DNA of 40,166 nucleotides from an uncultured Prochlorococcus sp. (lineage in GTDB: Bacteria; Cyanobacteriota; Cyanobacteriia; PCC-6307; Cyanobiaceae): the NCBI GenBank assembly GCA_902534675.1, contig CACAQQ010000007.1, positions 1 through 40,166 of the forward strand, written 5' to 3'. Shown in pieces: positions 24,663 to 33,254 of this stretch (position 1 is its first letter; every line of letters starts with the position of its first letter). Under the pieces are notes generated by a model, which was not told the origin of the DNA, made no database searches, and saw nothing but the letters and a program-made list of their open reading frames with translations. The translations under genes were made by a program, and so were the position numbers.

Positions 24663-25001
24663 TCAAGCTACATTTTGTTCATTATATTTATTATTAGATA
24701 AATCATTATCCACATCTTTTATCTCTTTTGCAGAGGCATCTGCCATACTTCTTGCGTCTAAACATAAAACTTTTCTTAGTTTCGCAAAGTTAGCTGCATG
24801 AGATTTTCTACCATCTTTTTGGGCATAATACTCAGACTGCTGAAGAATATGGTGAAGATGAGTTAACAAATATGGACTAATTACAGCTGATACCAAAACG
24901 TCACTATTTTCAGTATCGTGAGAATCAGAATTGACTAATCTTTTTTTCGGTTTTTCAATTATCGACCTTTTAGGAGAATCAATTTTTCTTGAATTTTTCA
25001 T
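24663..25001 (-). CDS. Conserved hypothetical protein (112 residues)
   Basis: A soluble basic protein with a disordered N-terminal third (KNSRKIDSPKRSIIEKPKKR) and a helical core: SAVISPYLLTHLHHILQQSE, YYAQKDGRKSHAANFAKLRK, VLCLDARSMADASAKEI. The ATG at 25001 is preferred over an in-frame one at 25016. I do not recognise a family. It is divergent from the ribbon-helix-helix gene and shares the 117-base repeat-bearing gap with it, so that regulator may control it. Confidence 0.7.
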   Translation of the reverse strand: MKNSRKIDSPKRSIIEKPKKRLVNSDSHDTENSDVLVSAVISPYLLTHLHHILQQSEYYAQKDGRKSHAANFAKLRKVLCLDARSMADASAKEIKDVDNDLSNNKYNEQNVA

Positions 25002-25042
25002 GGGACAATAAAACAATTAATTGATACGGACATGAATTTCCT

Positions 25043-25105
25043 TACTAATAATATACACAAAGATAGTATCCTTGACTAACTGTGTATACTAATAAGTAAC
25101 AGTTA
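25043..25105. promoter_or_regulatory. Repeat-rich divergent control region, candidate RHH operator
   Basis: Between the divergent hypothetical and RHH genes: perfect 8-base inverted repeat TATACACA (25052-25059) / TGTGTATA (25081-25088); direct repeat TACTAATAA (25043-25051 and 25087-25095, 44 bases start to start); second inverted repeat TAACTG (25077-25082) / CAGTTA (25100-25105). Ribbon-helix-helix proteins usually bind short repeats near their own promoter, so autoregulation is a reasonable inference. Confidence 0.45.
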
Positions 25106-25118
25106 TCAACTTTGACTC

Positions 25119-25421
25119 ATGGCTACCCGCCAAAACTCAACTAATGGGAAGCCTAAATCCCCCAGAATTCAAGTAGTTCTTCCAGAATTAATATGTGAAC
25201 AATTAACTATTTTGGCCGATAATGAATCTAGGACAGTAAGTAATATGGCAAAAGTGTTAATACAAGAGGGAATAAAAAAATATTTCGAAAAAGAAAAAAA
25301 ATCACCTGTTTCAGAAAATAATTTAAATACTGATAAATTTAGAGATGAACTTGAAAAACAAAGCGTCAGAAGATTAAAAAAAGCTCCGCAAAGGATTAGA
25401 TACTATAAAAAATCTGATTAA
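25119..25421 (+). CDS. Ribbon-helix-helix (CopG/MetJ-type) DNA-binding protein
   Basis: A 100-residue basic protein. Residues 15-57 fit a ribbon-helix-helix: strand SPRIQVVLPE, helix LICEQLTILADNESR, turn TVSNMA, helix KVLIQEGIKKYFEK. The strand would insert into the DNA major groove as a dimer. The C-terminal tail is strongly basic (RRLKKAPQRIRYYKK). No toxin gene lies next to it, so an antitoxin role is not suggested; a transcription regulator is more likely. The upstream gap holds inverted and direct repeats that could be its operator. Ends six bases from the KtrA stop. Confidence 0.82.
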   Translation: MATRQNSTNGKPKSPRIQVVLPELICEQLTILADNESRTVSNMAKVLIQEGIKKYFEKEKKSPVSENNLNTDKFRDELEKQSVRRLKKAPQRIRYYKKSD

Positions 25422-25427
25422 AAATAA

Positions 25428-26132
25428 TTAGTTTTGAGGCAATTTCTGTAAATCTACTGTTTTACCCATGACTACCAAAATATTTCCTCTTTCCAAAATA
25501 TATTTTGCTGGAGGATTAACTGTTAACTCTTCAGCAGGTCCTGCAGCAAGAACATTTACTAAATAATTTTTCCTCAAGTTTAAATCTCTTAAAGATCTTC
25601 CAATAAATTCCTCTGGAACAGTTATTTCATCTATACCAGTTTGATTATCTAGTTCCAATCTTTCGATTAGGTTTGGTCTTACTAGTTCTAAACCTAATCT
25701 TTCTCCTTGCATCCTAGATGGAAAAACAACTTTATCTGCACCTACTCTTTTTAACATTTTTTCGTGCAAGTCACTGGTAGCTCTCGCTATTACTCTTTTC
25801 ACTTTGCTACCTTCACTATCCTTAGCGATAAGTGTCGTAGTTATACTTGCTTCAATAGGTTCACTAATACCCACTACAACAGTATTCATTTCAAGAATTC
25901 CCGATTCCTTCATAGACTCTTCATCAGTACAATCTACAACTCTCGCTTCTATTGAAGGTTCTAATTGCCTTAAATCATCAATAGCTTTTTCCGAATAATC
26001 TGCAGCCAAAACATCAGCACCATTACTAATAAGTTCTCTGCAAACTGCAGTTCCAAATCTTCCAACGCCGACAACTGCAAAAGTGAGTGCTTCATTTTCT
26101 CTTTTTTGAGACCACTGCCACCAATCAGCCAT
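25428..26132 (-). CDS. ktrA: KtrA-type potassium channel regulator (RCK)
   Basis: A 234-residue cytoplasmic RCK protein. The Rossmann N-domain has the nucleotide-binding GVGRFG (22-27) with the acidic end of the second strand in ADYSEKA, and TrkA-C begins near residue 150 (IDEITVPEEFIGRSLRDLNL). It forms an octameric ring that gates the KtrB channel with ATP/ADP or NAD(H). Encoded 18 bases downstream of the KtrB gene on the same strand, the usual pair. Potassium uptake for osmotic and pH control is the expected role. Confidence 0.9.
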   Translation of the reverse strand: MADWWQWSQKRENEALTFAVVGVGRFGTAVCRELISNGADVLAADYSEKAIDDLRQLEPSIEARVVDCTDEESMKESGILEMNTVVVGISEPIEASITTTLIAKDSEGSKVKRVIARATSDLHEKMLKRVGADKVVFPSRMQGERLGLELVRPNLIERLELDNQTGIDEITVPEEFIGRSLRDLNLRKNYLVNVLAAGPAEELTVNPPAKYILERGNILVVMGKTVDLQKLPQN

Positions 26133-26150
26133 AATAAAACTCAGTCAATT

Positions 26151-27554
26151 CTAAACATATAGATCAGCCCTAGGATAGCCAATTCTCTTTTGTCTATCTA
26201 TTCTACTCTTATAAAGAGCCTGCCAAAGTGCACTTAAAAGCAAAAGGATCCCAAGTCTGCCCACAAACATACCCACAATAAGAATAAATTGACCAAAATG
26301 ATTTAATTTTACGGTTAAACCAATATCAAAACCAACTGTTGCAAATGCAGATATGCAAGTGAACAGAATTTCTAGGAATGTGAATGATTCTTTTTTAACA
26401 AAAGTATTAGTCGTACTAAGCAACATTGCCATTAAAAGAACAAAAAGCAAAGATCCAACTGTGATTCCAACTGCCTTTAGAATAACTTTATCTGAAATTA
26501 ATCTATTGCTGATAATTACATCTTTCTGACCTCTTAAAGTTGATCTAGTTGCAGCCATTAAAGCAATAAATGTAGTTGTTTTTATACCTCCACCAGTACC
26601 TCCTGTACTTGCTCCAATAAACATAAGCGTCATTAATAGTAAGAGGCCCGTATCTGATATAGAGTTCAAAGAAATCGGAAAATTTGTAAAGCCTGCAGTT
26701 CTTGCACTAACTGTTTCGAAGATAGATGACATTAACCGTTCAAACAAATTTAAATCATTAAAAAATTGACTATTTAACAATGATTCAGTGATAAAGAATC
26801 CTAATGATCCGAACAATATTAGAGACAAACTTGTCCTAATAACTAGTCTAGAATGAAGGCTTAATTTCTTATAAGAAAGATTTTTTTTATGACTCCAAAT
26901 ATCATCAATAACCCGCCAACCCAATCCACCCATTACAATAAGAAAAACAAAAACACTATTAACCAAATAATTTGTTCTATAGTTTTGAAGACTATTTGAC
27001 ATTAACGAAAAGCCTGCATTGTTATATGCAGAAATGCTGTGAAAAATCGAGGACCATAGTCTTTCCCAATTATTTTGAATGTCTACAAATCCAAAAGAAT
27101 ATAACACAATTGCACCCAAGGATATAATACTAATCGCAGTAATAGCGATGCTTTGAAAAGTTCGACCAATTCCTCCAACTCCAAATTCATCTAAAGTCTT
27201 TCCTTTATCTAATCTAGTTCTTAGCTTTGTCCCCTTTACAACAAACCCTTGTAAAAATGTTGTAATGGCCATTAATCCTAGACCACCTGATAAAAGCATA
27301 AAAGCTAAGAAAACTTGGCCAAAGAAATTTAAATCAACACCAATATCTATTATGGTTAAGCCTGTAACTGTTATTGCAGAAGTAGATGTAAAAAATGCTT
27401 CCCACAAACCAACCTTTGAAGATGAACATAATGGAGAGCTCAAAATTAAAGTTCCAAGGCAAATAATAAACAAGCCTGTAACAATAGTAAATTGAGGTAC
27501 AGATAGCTTTTTGTAAGCATCTTTTAACTTATAAACTGAGAATGGGAATTTCAC
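26151..27554 (-). CDS. ktrB: KtrB/TrkH-family potassium transporter subunit
   Basis: A 467-residue membrane protein with the four M1-P-M2 repeats of the TrkH/KtrB superfamily. Selectivity-loop glycines are visible as TSAITVTGLT (near 60), ISAYNNAGFSLM (near 190), VSARTAGFTNFP (near 285) and ISAFATVGFDIG (near 405). Length and loops fit the Na+-dependent KtrB rather than the longer TrkH. It sits four bases after the SLC13-family gene and before ktrA, so it belongs to a four-gene minus-strand run. Cyanobacterial Ktr systems take up K+ in salt stress. Confidence 0.92.
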   Translation of the reverse strand: MKFPFSVYKLKDAYKKLSVPQFTIVTGLFIICLGTLILSSPLCSSSKVGLWEAFFTSTSAITVTGLTIIDIGVDLNFFGQVFLAFMLLSGGLGLMAITTFLQGFVVKGTKLRTRLDKGKTLDEFGVGGIGRTFQSIAITAISIISLGAIVLYSFGFVDIQNNWERLWSSIFHSISAYNNAGFSLMSNSLQNYRTNYLVNSVFVFLIVMGGLGWRVIDDIWSHKKNLSYKKLSLHSRLVIRTSLSLILFGSLGFFITESLLNSQFFNDLNLFERLMSSIFETVSARTAGFTNFPISLNSISDTGLLLLMTLMFIGASTGGTGGGIKTTTFIALMAATRSTLRGQKDVIISNRLISDKVILKAVGITVGSLLFVLLMAMLLSTTNTFVKKESFTFLEILFTCISAFATVGFDIGLTVKLNHFGQFILIVGMFVGRLGILLLLSALWQALYKSRIDRQKRIGYPRADLYV

Positions 27555-27558
27555 GACA

Positions 27559-29367
27559 TTACCCGTAATTTAAAATTATCAATGCTGGCACAGTAAATGA
27601 CATTATAAGTGTTAATCCAGCTCCATATTTTGCGATATCAAAAAATCTATATCTTCCAGGACCATAAACCATTAAATTTGTTTGATAACCCATTGGAGTC
27701 AAGAAAGATTGACTTGCACCGAATAAAACAAGCATTATTAAAGCGCTTGGTGAAATTTCTAAAACATTTGAGAATTCAATAGCAACAGGCAAAATCAAAG
27801 CAACCGAAGCAGCATTACTTATAAATTGCGTAAGAATAACTGTAGAGACAAAAATTACAACTAGTGCAAAATAAAGAGGCATTCCGTTAAGAGCAAAGTT
27901 TAGATTAACTGCAATTACATCTGCTAATCCAGTTATCTGCATAGCTACACTAAAACACGATAAAGATCCCAGCAATAAAATGACGTCTAACCTAATTGAT
28001 TTTTGTATCTCTGCAGGTCTTAAACATCCACAAGCAACCATCGCAATCACTGCCAAAAGAACTGAACCTACTAATGGAATATTAGAAACCGAAGGCAAAA
28101 TCACCATTCCTATTGCAATTGCGATCGATATAGGTTTTTTTATCAAAAAAGGTAAGTCATCTTCGAACTGATCTAAAATAAGCAAATCATTACTAGCTTG
28201 CAAACCTCTTATTGAATCTAGCGGTGCTTGCAATAATAAAACATCTCCAGCCCTTAAAACAGCTTGGCCTAATCTCTCCTGAACAGTTTGTTGACCTCTT
28301 CTTAATGCTAAAACTGTTGCATTATGACGCTGCCTAAATCTTAATTCTCTCAAACTTGCACCAGCTAAAGTTGAACCAGCTGGTAACAAGGCTTCAAAGG
28401 TCTTAGTACCTTCATCATCTGAGAAAACATTAGCCCCATCGAAAGATGTTTTGTTTTCTCCTAACAGAATAGTATGTTCCTGCTGCAGCCTAAATAAGTC
28501 TGCCCTTGTAACGCGGATTATTAATCTATCATCCGGTTCAATCTTTCTATCAGCCAAAGGAGGAAGAATAACTTTTCCATTTCGTTGCAATTCCAGAACA
28601 TCAACATCAAATCGTCTTTGCAATCTACTATTTCTGACAGATTGTCCAACTAATTCTGAAGTAGAGGGAATAGTAACTTCGGTAAAATATATATTCATAT
28701 CACCGTTTTTAATAAACTCCTTATCTCTCCCTCTATCTGGCAAAAGCATGTCAGAAACTAGAATCATATAGGTTGTCCCTATAAGCCACACAGGAATTCC
28801 TATTGATGTCAAACTAAATAATTCCAAACCTCCATAACCTAATTGTTGACTAATATCACTCACAAGAAGATTTACTGAGCTACCTAATAATGTCAGAGTT
28901 CCACCGAGCAAAGTAGCAAAAGAAAGAGGTAATAAAACTTTTGATGGTGATATATTTCTTCGCTCGCACCAACTTTCAATTAAAGGTAACAAAGATGCTA
29001 CTACGGGTGTATTAGGTACAATTCCAGATATTGGAGCAATCAAAAAAGCTATTAAAGAAATTAATTTCCTTGGCGTTCGAATACTTTCAGAAGAAATCAA
29101 TTCTCTTACTCTATCTAAGGCACCACTTTTAAATAATGCTGAAGAAACTGCAAATAAACCCATAAGGGTAATTAAAGAAGGGCTGCCAAATCCAGCTAAA
29201 GCTTTTTCGGGAGAAAGAACCCCAGTAGATATAAATATTCCGACACATAACAAACCAGTTAATTCTGGTGCAATAGTATTTCTAATAAACAAAATTATTG
29301 ACATTATTAAAACAACTACGGTTATAAACGCATCAAAATTATTACTAACTACTGCAATTAAATTCAT
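27559..29367 (-). CDS. SLC13/DASS-family anion transporter with two RCK-C domains
   Basis: A 602-residue protein: about five membrane helices (1-200), two TrkA-C/RCK-C domains in the middle (about 226-300, FTEVTIPSTSELVGQSVRNS; and about 318-395, LLPAGSTLAGASLRELRFRQ), then about six helices. Motifs GIVPNTPVVASLLP and SNAASVALILP are the paired Asn-Pro/Thr-type substrate hairpins of the DASS fold, which carries sulfate or dicarboxylate with sodium. Sulfate is plausible because cysH is close by, but the motifs do not fix it. The RCK-C domains suggest nucleotide or ion control. Located between NDH-2 and ktrB genes. Confidence 0.9.
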   Translation of the reverse strand: MNLIAVVSNNFDAFITVVVLIMSIILFIRNTIAPELTGLLCVGIFISTGVLSPEKALAGFGSPSLITLMGLFAVSSALFKSGALDRVRELISSESIRTPRKLISLIAFLIAPISGIVPNTPVVASLLPLIESWCERRNISPSKVLLPLSFATLLGGTLTLLGSSVNLLVSDISQQLGYGGLELFSLTSIGIPVWLIGTTYMILVSDMLLPDRGRDKEFIKNGDMNIYFTEVTIPSTSELVGQSVRNSRLQRRFDVDVLELQRNGKVILPPLADRKIEPDDRLIIRVTRADLFRLQQEHTILLGENKTSFDGANVFSDDEGTKTFEALLPAGSTLAGASLRELRFRQRHNATVLALRRGQQTVQERLGQAVLRAGDVLLLQAPLDSIRGLQASNDLLILDQFEDDLPFLIKKPISIAIAIGMVILPSVSNIPLVGSVLLAVIAMVACGCLRPAEIQKSIRLDVILLLGSLSCFSVAMQITGLADVIAVNLNFALNGMPLYFALVVIFVSTVILTQFISNAASVALILPVAIEFSNVLEISPSALIMLVLFGASQSFLTPMGYQTNLMVYGPGRYRFFDIAKYGAGLTLIMSFTVPALIILNYG

Positions 29368-29416
29368 ACAAAACTTATTTAACTCAATATACCCAAAAAC
29401 AATATTTCAAAAAAGT

Positions 29417-30610
29417 TTAATTCGAAAAATCTTTTTTAAGAAACTTTTTAAAAATAGATTTTTTTTGGAATATCCATGAAGATGCAGATTTTAAGCTTTC
29501 TGTAATATCAGGCAACTTGGAAGCATATATAAGTCTTCTTGCCTCGAAAGCCAATTTCCCAGATAAAGTAACCCCAAGACCAGAAATTGAAGCTTCGCCT
29601 ATTCCTAAGCTAATCATTTCACCGTTGTCTTGAAATTCAAAGGGTAAAGGATCTTTTCCTTGAATTAAAAGTTCTAAATTATTAGCAAGATGATTTCCTT
29701 CTTGCATAGCTACCTGAGCAGTTATGGGTAAATCCTCCATTCCTTCAATAACTGAAATATCACCAATAGCAAAACAGTTTTTATGGTTTTGTATTTGCAA
29801 ATTATTATTAACTAAAATTCGTCCAAATTTTTTTGTTATTTGATCAGTTTCTAAGTAAGACAAATTAGGTTTAACACCTGCTGTCCAAATAACAATATCT
29901 TTATCCAAGGAAGTTATTCCAACCTCACTAGAAATACTAATCTTAGTTTCTGAGACTTCTTTAACTGTGGAATTCAAAAGAACGTTAATTTTTCTTTTTT
30001 CTAATGCCTTCTCTGCTTGTTCTCTATTAAAAATTTTGTTTTTATTGAGGATTTCGTTTGATTTTTCTATTACATTAATTTCAAATTTGTCTGTAAATAT
30101 ATCTTTAATTTTGCATGCCAACTCGATGCCAGAGGGACCACCTCCAACTATGAATAACTTTTTATGAAACGCAGTATCTTGTGATTCTTTTAAAAAAGAA
30201 TTTAATTTATTTAAATCGTGAACATCATTAAAAAAATAACAATTTTCATCTACACCTTTTATAAAAAAACTATTTGGAATAGATCCTGTACAGATAACGA
30301 GATACTGATAACTTAATTTTAATTCGTCACTAAATTCAAGAATATTTTCTTTGAAGGAAATCTTAGTTAAACAATTTCTTAAAAAAGTTATACCCGCATC
30401 AGAAAAAATATTTGCAAATTTTGGGGTGGCTTCCCAACTTCTTACTTCTTTACTTAAAACTTCGTACATTAAAGGTTTAAATATAAAGTTTGTTTCAGAA
30501 TCAACCACAAGAAGAGGTAAAGAAGGATTAAGGTTCTTTAAATTCAAAGCAAATGTCATACCTGCAAAACCTGCTCCAACTATTACTATTGGTTTTTGTA
30601 TCGATTTCAT
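29417..30610 (-). CDS. Type II NADH dehydrogenase (NDH-2) family
   Basis: A 397-residue FAD oxidoreductase with two dinucleotide folds: FAD site VGAGFAG (11-17) and NAD(P)H site IVGGGPSGIELA (near 155), and the second FAD contact region AIGDISVIEGMEDLPITAQV (near 275) with QEGNHLANNL. C-terminal amphipathic helix (IFQKKSIFKKFLKK) could attach it to the membrane. It would oxidise NADH and reduce plastoquinone without proton pumping, balancing the redox state. It precedes the SLC13 gene by 49 bases and is divergent from cysH by about 95 bases. Confidence 0.88.
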   Translation of the reverse strand: MKSIQKPIVIVGAGFAGMTFALNLKNLNPSLPLLVVDSETNFIFKPLMYEVLSKEVRSWEATPKFANIFSDAGITFLRNCLTKISFKENILEFSDELKLSYQYLVICTGSIPNSFFIKGVDENCYFFNDVHDLNKLNSFLKESQDTAFHKKLFIVGGGPSGIELACKIKDIFTDKFEINVIEKSNEILNKNKIFNREQAEKALEKRKINVLLNSTVKEVSETKISISSEVGITSLDKDIVIWTAGVKPNLSYLETDQITKKFGRILVNNNLQIQNHKNCFAIGDISVIEGMEDLPITAQVAMQEGNHLANNLELLIQGKDPLPFEFQDNGEMISLGIGEASISGLGVTLSGKLAFEARRLIYASKLPDITESLKSASSWIFQKKSIFKKFLKKDFSN

Positions 30611-30705
30611 TAGAGAAATATTGTTAAGCGTAAATGTATTATTAAACTATACGAATAATTTTTAAATTAAGCGAAATAAAATTAAACTCATAATCAAACT
30701 GAAGA

Positions 30706-31428
30706 ATGATTGAAAAAATCCACAAAGATATTCAAACTAACTTGAGTAAATATAATGAAGAGCTTGTAGATATGAAGCCTCAAGGAATGCTTACATGGGG
30801 GTATGAAAAGTTTGATAATAAATTTGCTATTACAACAAGTTTTGGTATACAGTCATCGGTCCTTTTGGATATGGTCAGTAAATTATCTCTACAAAAAAAA
30901 ATCAAAATATTTTGGATAGATACAGGTTACCTCCCTCCAGAAACATACCATTACGCTGAAAAGCTTATTGATAATTTATCCTTAGAAGTTGAAGTTCTGC
31001 AAAGTGAATTTTCTCCAGCAAGAATGGAGGCCAAATACGGAAAACTTTGGGAAACAAAAAAAGAAAGTGATTTAGATAAGTATCATGAATTGAGAAAGAT
31101 AAAACCTTTAGAAAATGGTCTAAAAAAATATGATATTTTCTGCTGGGCAAGCGGCGTTAGATCAAGTCAAACAGAAAATAGAAACAAAATGAAATTCATA
31201 GATGTAATTCGTCAAAGACTCTCTTTAAGACCTTTATTAAATTGGACAAATAAAGATATTTTTTATTATATGGAAGAGAATAATTTACCGGCCCATCCAC
31301 TTTTTATCAAAGGTTATTCTTCTGTAGGAGATTGGCATTCAAGTAGTCCCGATGGTATTGAAACAAAGGGCAGAGATACAAGATTTGGAGGGATAAAACA
31401 AGAATGTGGAATACACACTAATAATTAA
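30706..31428 (+). CDS. cysH: Phosphoadenylyl-sulfate (PAPS) reductase
   Basis: A 240-residue enzyme that reduces PAPS to sulfite with thioredoxin, a step of sulfate assimilation. The N-terminal ATP-pyrophosphatase-like fold has ITTSFGIQSSVLLDMV, IFWIDTGYLPPETY follows, and the catalytic Cys234 lies in ECGIH near the end. The Cys-Cys pairs that hold the 4Fe-4S cluster in APS reductases are absent (YH at the first pair, in KYHELRKIKPL), so this is the PAPS-dependent cluster-free type. Followed by coaX after 15 bases; divergent from the NDH-2 gene, which leaves room for both promoters. Confidence 0.94.
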   Translation: MIEKIHKDIQTNLSKYNEELVDMKPQGMLTWGYEKFDNKFAITTSFGIQSSVLLDMVSKLSLQKKIKIFWIDTGYLPPETYHYAEKLIDNLSLEVEVLQSEFSPARMEAKYGKLWETKKESDLDKYHELRKIKPLENGLKKYDIFCWASGVRSSQTENRNKMKFIDVIRQRLSLRPLLNWTNKDIFYYMEENNLPAHPLFIKGYSSVGDWHSSSPDGIETKGRDTRFGGIKQECGIHTNN

Positions 31429-31443
31429 ATTGATCATAGAACA

Positions 31444-32139
31444 ATGGTCTCAGATATAAATTTTTTATTGGTAGGCAATAGTAGGCTTCATTGGGCAAAA
31501 TATTCTAAAAATCAATCTAAATTCTTCCATACCAAAAAAGAACAAAAGGTTCCCGAAAATATAGATCTTGATAAATTAATTTGGGCTTCTGTGGGAAAAC
31601 TACCAAATTTTTTGCTGAAAAAAGAAAATGAAATAAAGACTAAAGATATCCAATTATCAAATCTTCCTGATTATTTTGGAGTTGATAGAGCTCTTGCCTG
31701 TGTTGCCGCTTTAAAGATTAATGAAAACCCTTTCAAAAAAGATTTGCTAATTGCAGATTTTGGAACAATATTATCAATAACAAAATTGAATTCAAATGGA
31801 TCTATTATTGGAGGTCAACTTCTTCCAGGTTTTCTAACACAATTAAAATCAATGGAACAAAATACAAAAAATCTCAAAGTTCCCAAAAAATATGATATTC
31901 CGATCAAAGATTTTTTAATTAACACAGAAGAAGCAATCTTAAAAGGAGTAATCAACTCTCTTACTGGCGTGATTAATAGTTTATTTAATCCCGAAAAGGA
32001 TATTTTAATAATATGTGGAGGAGACTCTCAATTAATCACAAAATCTCTAAAGACTCAAAAAGAAAATATTATCAATGCTCCTAATTTAGTTATGGAGGGG
32101 ATGATTATTCACCACCTGTCCATAAAAAAATTAGCTTAA
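31444..32139 (+). CDS. coaX: Type III pantothenate kinase
   Basis: A 231-residue ASKHA-fold kinase that makes 4'-phosphopantothenate, the first committed step of CoA synthesis. Motifs: VGNSRLHWAK near residue 10 (phosphate loop, a divergent form of DxGNT), GVDRALACVAAL (near 80), IADFGTILSITKL (near 104) with the catalytic Asp, IGGQLLPGF (near 121). Slightly short for the family (usually about 250). It follows cysH after 15 bases. Its last nine bases overlap the 3' end of bcp on the other strand. CoA made here also supplies the PPTase two genes away. Confidence 0.9.
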   Translation: MVSDINFLLVGNSRLHWAKYSKNQSKFFHTKKEQKVPENIDLDKLIWASVGKLPNFLLKKENEIKTKDIQLSNLPDYFGVDRALACVAALKINENPFKKDLLIADFGTILSITKLNSNGSIIGGQLLPGFLTQLKSMEQNTKNLKVPKKYDIPIKDFLINTEEAILKGVINSLTGVINSLFNPEKDILIICGGDSQLITKSLKTQKENIINAPNLVMEGMIIHHLSIKKLA

Positions 32140-32598
32140 CCCAAGGTCTGCAATTATATGATCAGCCATTATTGCTGCTTTTACCTTTAAGTAAATTTTT
32201 TCGATTTTACCTTCAGGATCAATTAAAAATGTATTTCTCATCATTCCCATATATTCTTTTCCCATGAATTTTTTCAGTCCGTAGCTATCGTAATCAGAAG
32301 AAACTTTGAAAGGTTCAGGATCAGTTAAAAGAATAAATGGTAAATCAAATTTTTCTATAAACTTTTGATGAGAGGATGCATTATCTTTACTAATGCCAAG
32401 CACAATAATATTATTTTTTTGGAGTAAATCCCAATTCTCTTTAAAATTACATGCTTCTTTAGTACATCCAGGAGTATTATCTTTTGGATAAAAATATAGT
32501 ATTATTCTTTTACCTTTAAAATCACTAAGAGAAACTTCTTTCTCAAAAGAATCTTTTAATTTAAATTCTGGTGCTTTGTCGCCAACCTTAAGAGCCAT
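32131..32598 (-). CDS. bcp: Peroxiredoxin Q / bacterioferritin comigratory protein
   Basis: A 155-residue thiol peroxidase. The peroxidatic cysteine lies in NTPGCTKEAC, with the resolving Cys five residues later, the atypical two-Cys layout of PrxQ; LYFYPKD before it and the DPEGKIEKIY strand near the end are also typical. It reduces H2O2 and lipid peroxides with thioredoxin. The start is the ATG at 32598 (MALKVGDKAPEF), since the 12-residue extension upstream is out of family and enters the PPTase gene. Start codon shares one base with the PPTase start on the opposite strand. Confidence 0.95.
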   Translation of the reverse strand: MALKVGDKAPEFKLKDSFEKEVSLSDFKGKRIILYFYPKDNTPGCTKEACNFKENWDLLQKNNIIVLGISKDNASSHQKFIEKFDLPFILLTDPEPFKVSSDYDSYGLKKFMGKEYMGMMRNTFLIDPEGKIEKIYLKVKAAIMADHIIADLGLS

Positions 32599-33254
32599 TG
32601 AAATTATTAAATGAGTATGAATATAAAATACCAAAAATTTGGTTTTATGAGATTAAAGGTGTGCAAGATGTCGCAACTACAGAAGAAATTAAAACTGCAA
32701 AAAACCTAACAAATTCAAGATCAAAGATTTTCTTAGAAACAAGAGCTTATTTGCGACAATCACTCTCAACACTTTTTAATTTAGACCCCTTAGAAATTCC
32801 AATTAATGCTTATCCTGGAGAACCTCCAAGTTTACCCTCTGGCATGGGAAATATCAGTTTAAGTCATTGTAAAGATGCCATTACTATAGTCTGGCATAAA
32901 GGCAAAATAGGAATAGATATTGAGAGAACAGATAGAGATTTTAACTATTTAAAATTTGCAGAAAAATATTTTTTTCATACCAATAAATCAATCCATAATA
33001 ATTATTTGACAAAAAGTATGATATTAAATCAATGGTGTGCTGTTGAAGCGGCTATAAAATGGGATCATGGGAAATTAGCTCAAGACATTAACCATTGGCA
33101 ATTTTTTGAAAAGCCAAAAAAGTTAATTCATAAGAAGAAAAACATACATTTAAATTATTCACAGATTAACTTCCATAATTGGACTATCGCTTTAGCCTAC
33201 GAAGAAAAAACTTCTTTTAATCATGAGATTATTTGTTGTTCGAAAAATTTTTAG
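32598..33254 (+). CDS. 4'-phosphopantetheinyl transferase (Sfp/HetI family)
   Basis: A 218-residue enzyme that attaches the CoA-derived pantetheine arm to acyl carrier proteins. Visible motifs are the N-terminal IWFYEIKG, NISLSHCKDAITIVW (near 93), GIDIER (110-115, Mg ligands) and WCAVEAAIK (near 151). The last normally reads WxxKEA; the lysine is valine here. No ATG is available near the start: the frame is closed by a TAA at 32589-32591, so TTG at 32598 is the earliest and probable start. Convergent with rarA, overlapping by four bases. Confidence 0.88.
   Translation: MKLLNEYEYKIPKIWFYEIKGVQDVATTEEIKTAKNLTNSRSKIFLETRAYLRQSLSTLFNLDPLEIPINAYPGEPPSLPSGMGNISLSHCKDAITIVWHKGKIGIDIERTDRDFNYLKFAEKYFFHTNKSIHNNYLTKSMILNQWCAVEAAIKWDHGKLAQDINHWQFFEKPKKLIHKKKNIHLNYSQINFHNWTIALAYEEKTSFNHEIICCSKNF

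Noticed and set aside
25119-25421. Toxin-antitoxin module around the RHH protein
   Set aside because: No toxin-like gene is adjacent; the neighbours are KtrA on the opposite strand and a helical hypothetical protein with no toxin motif.
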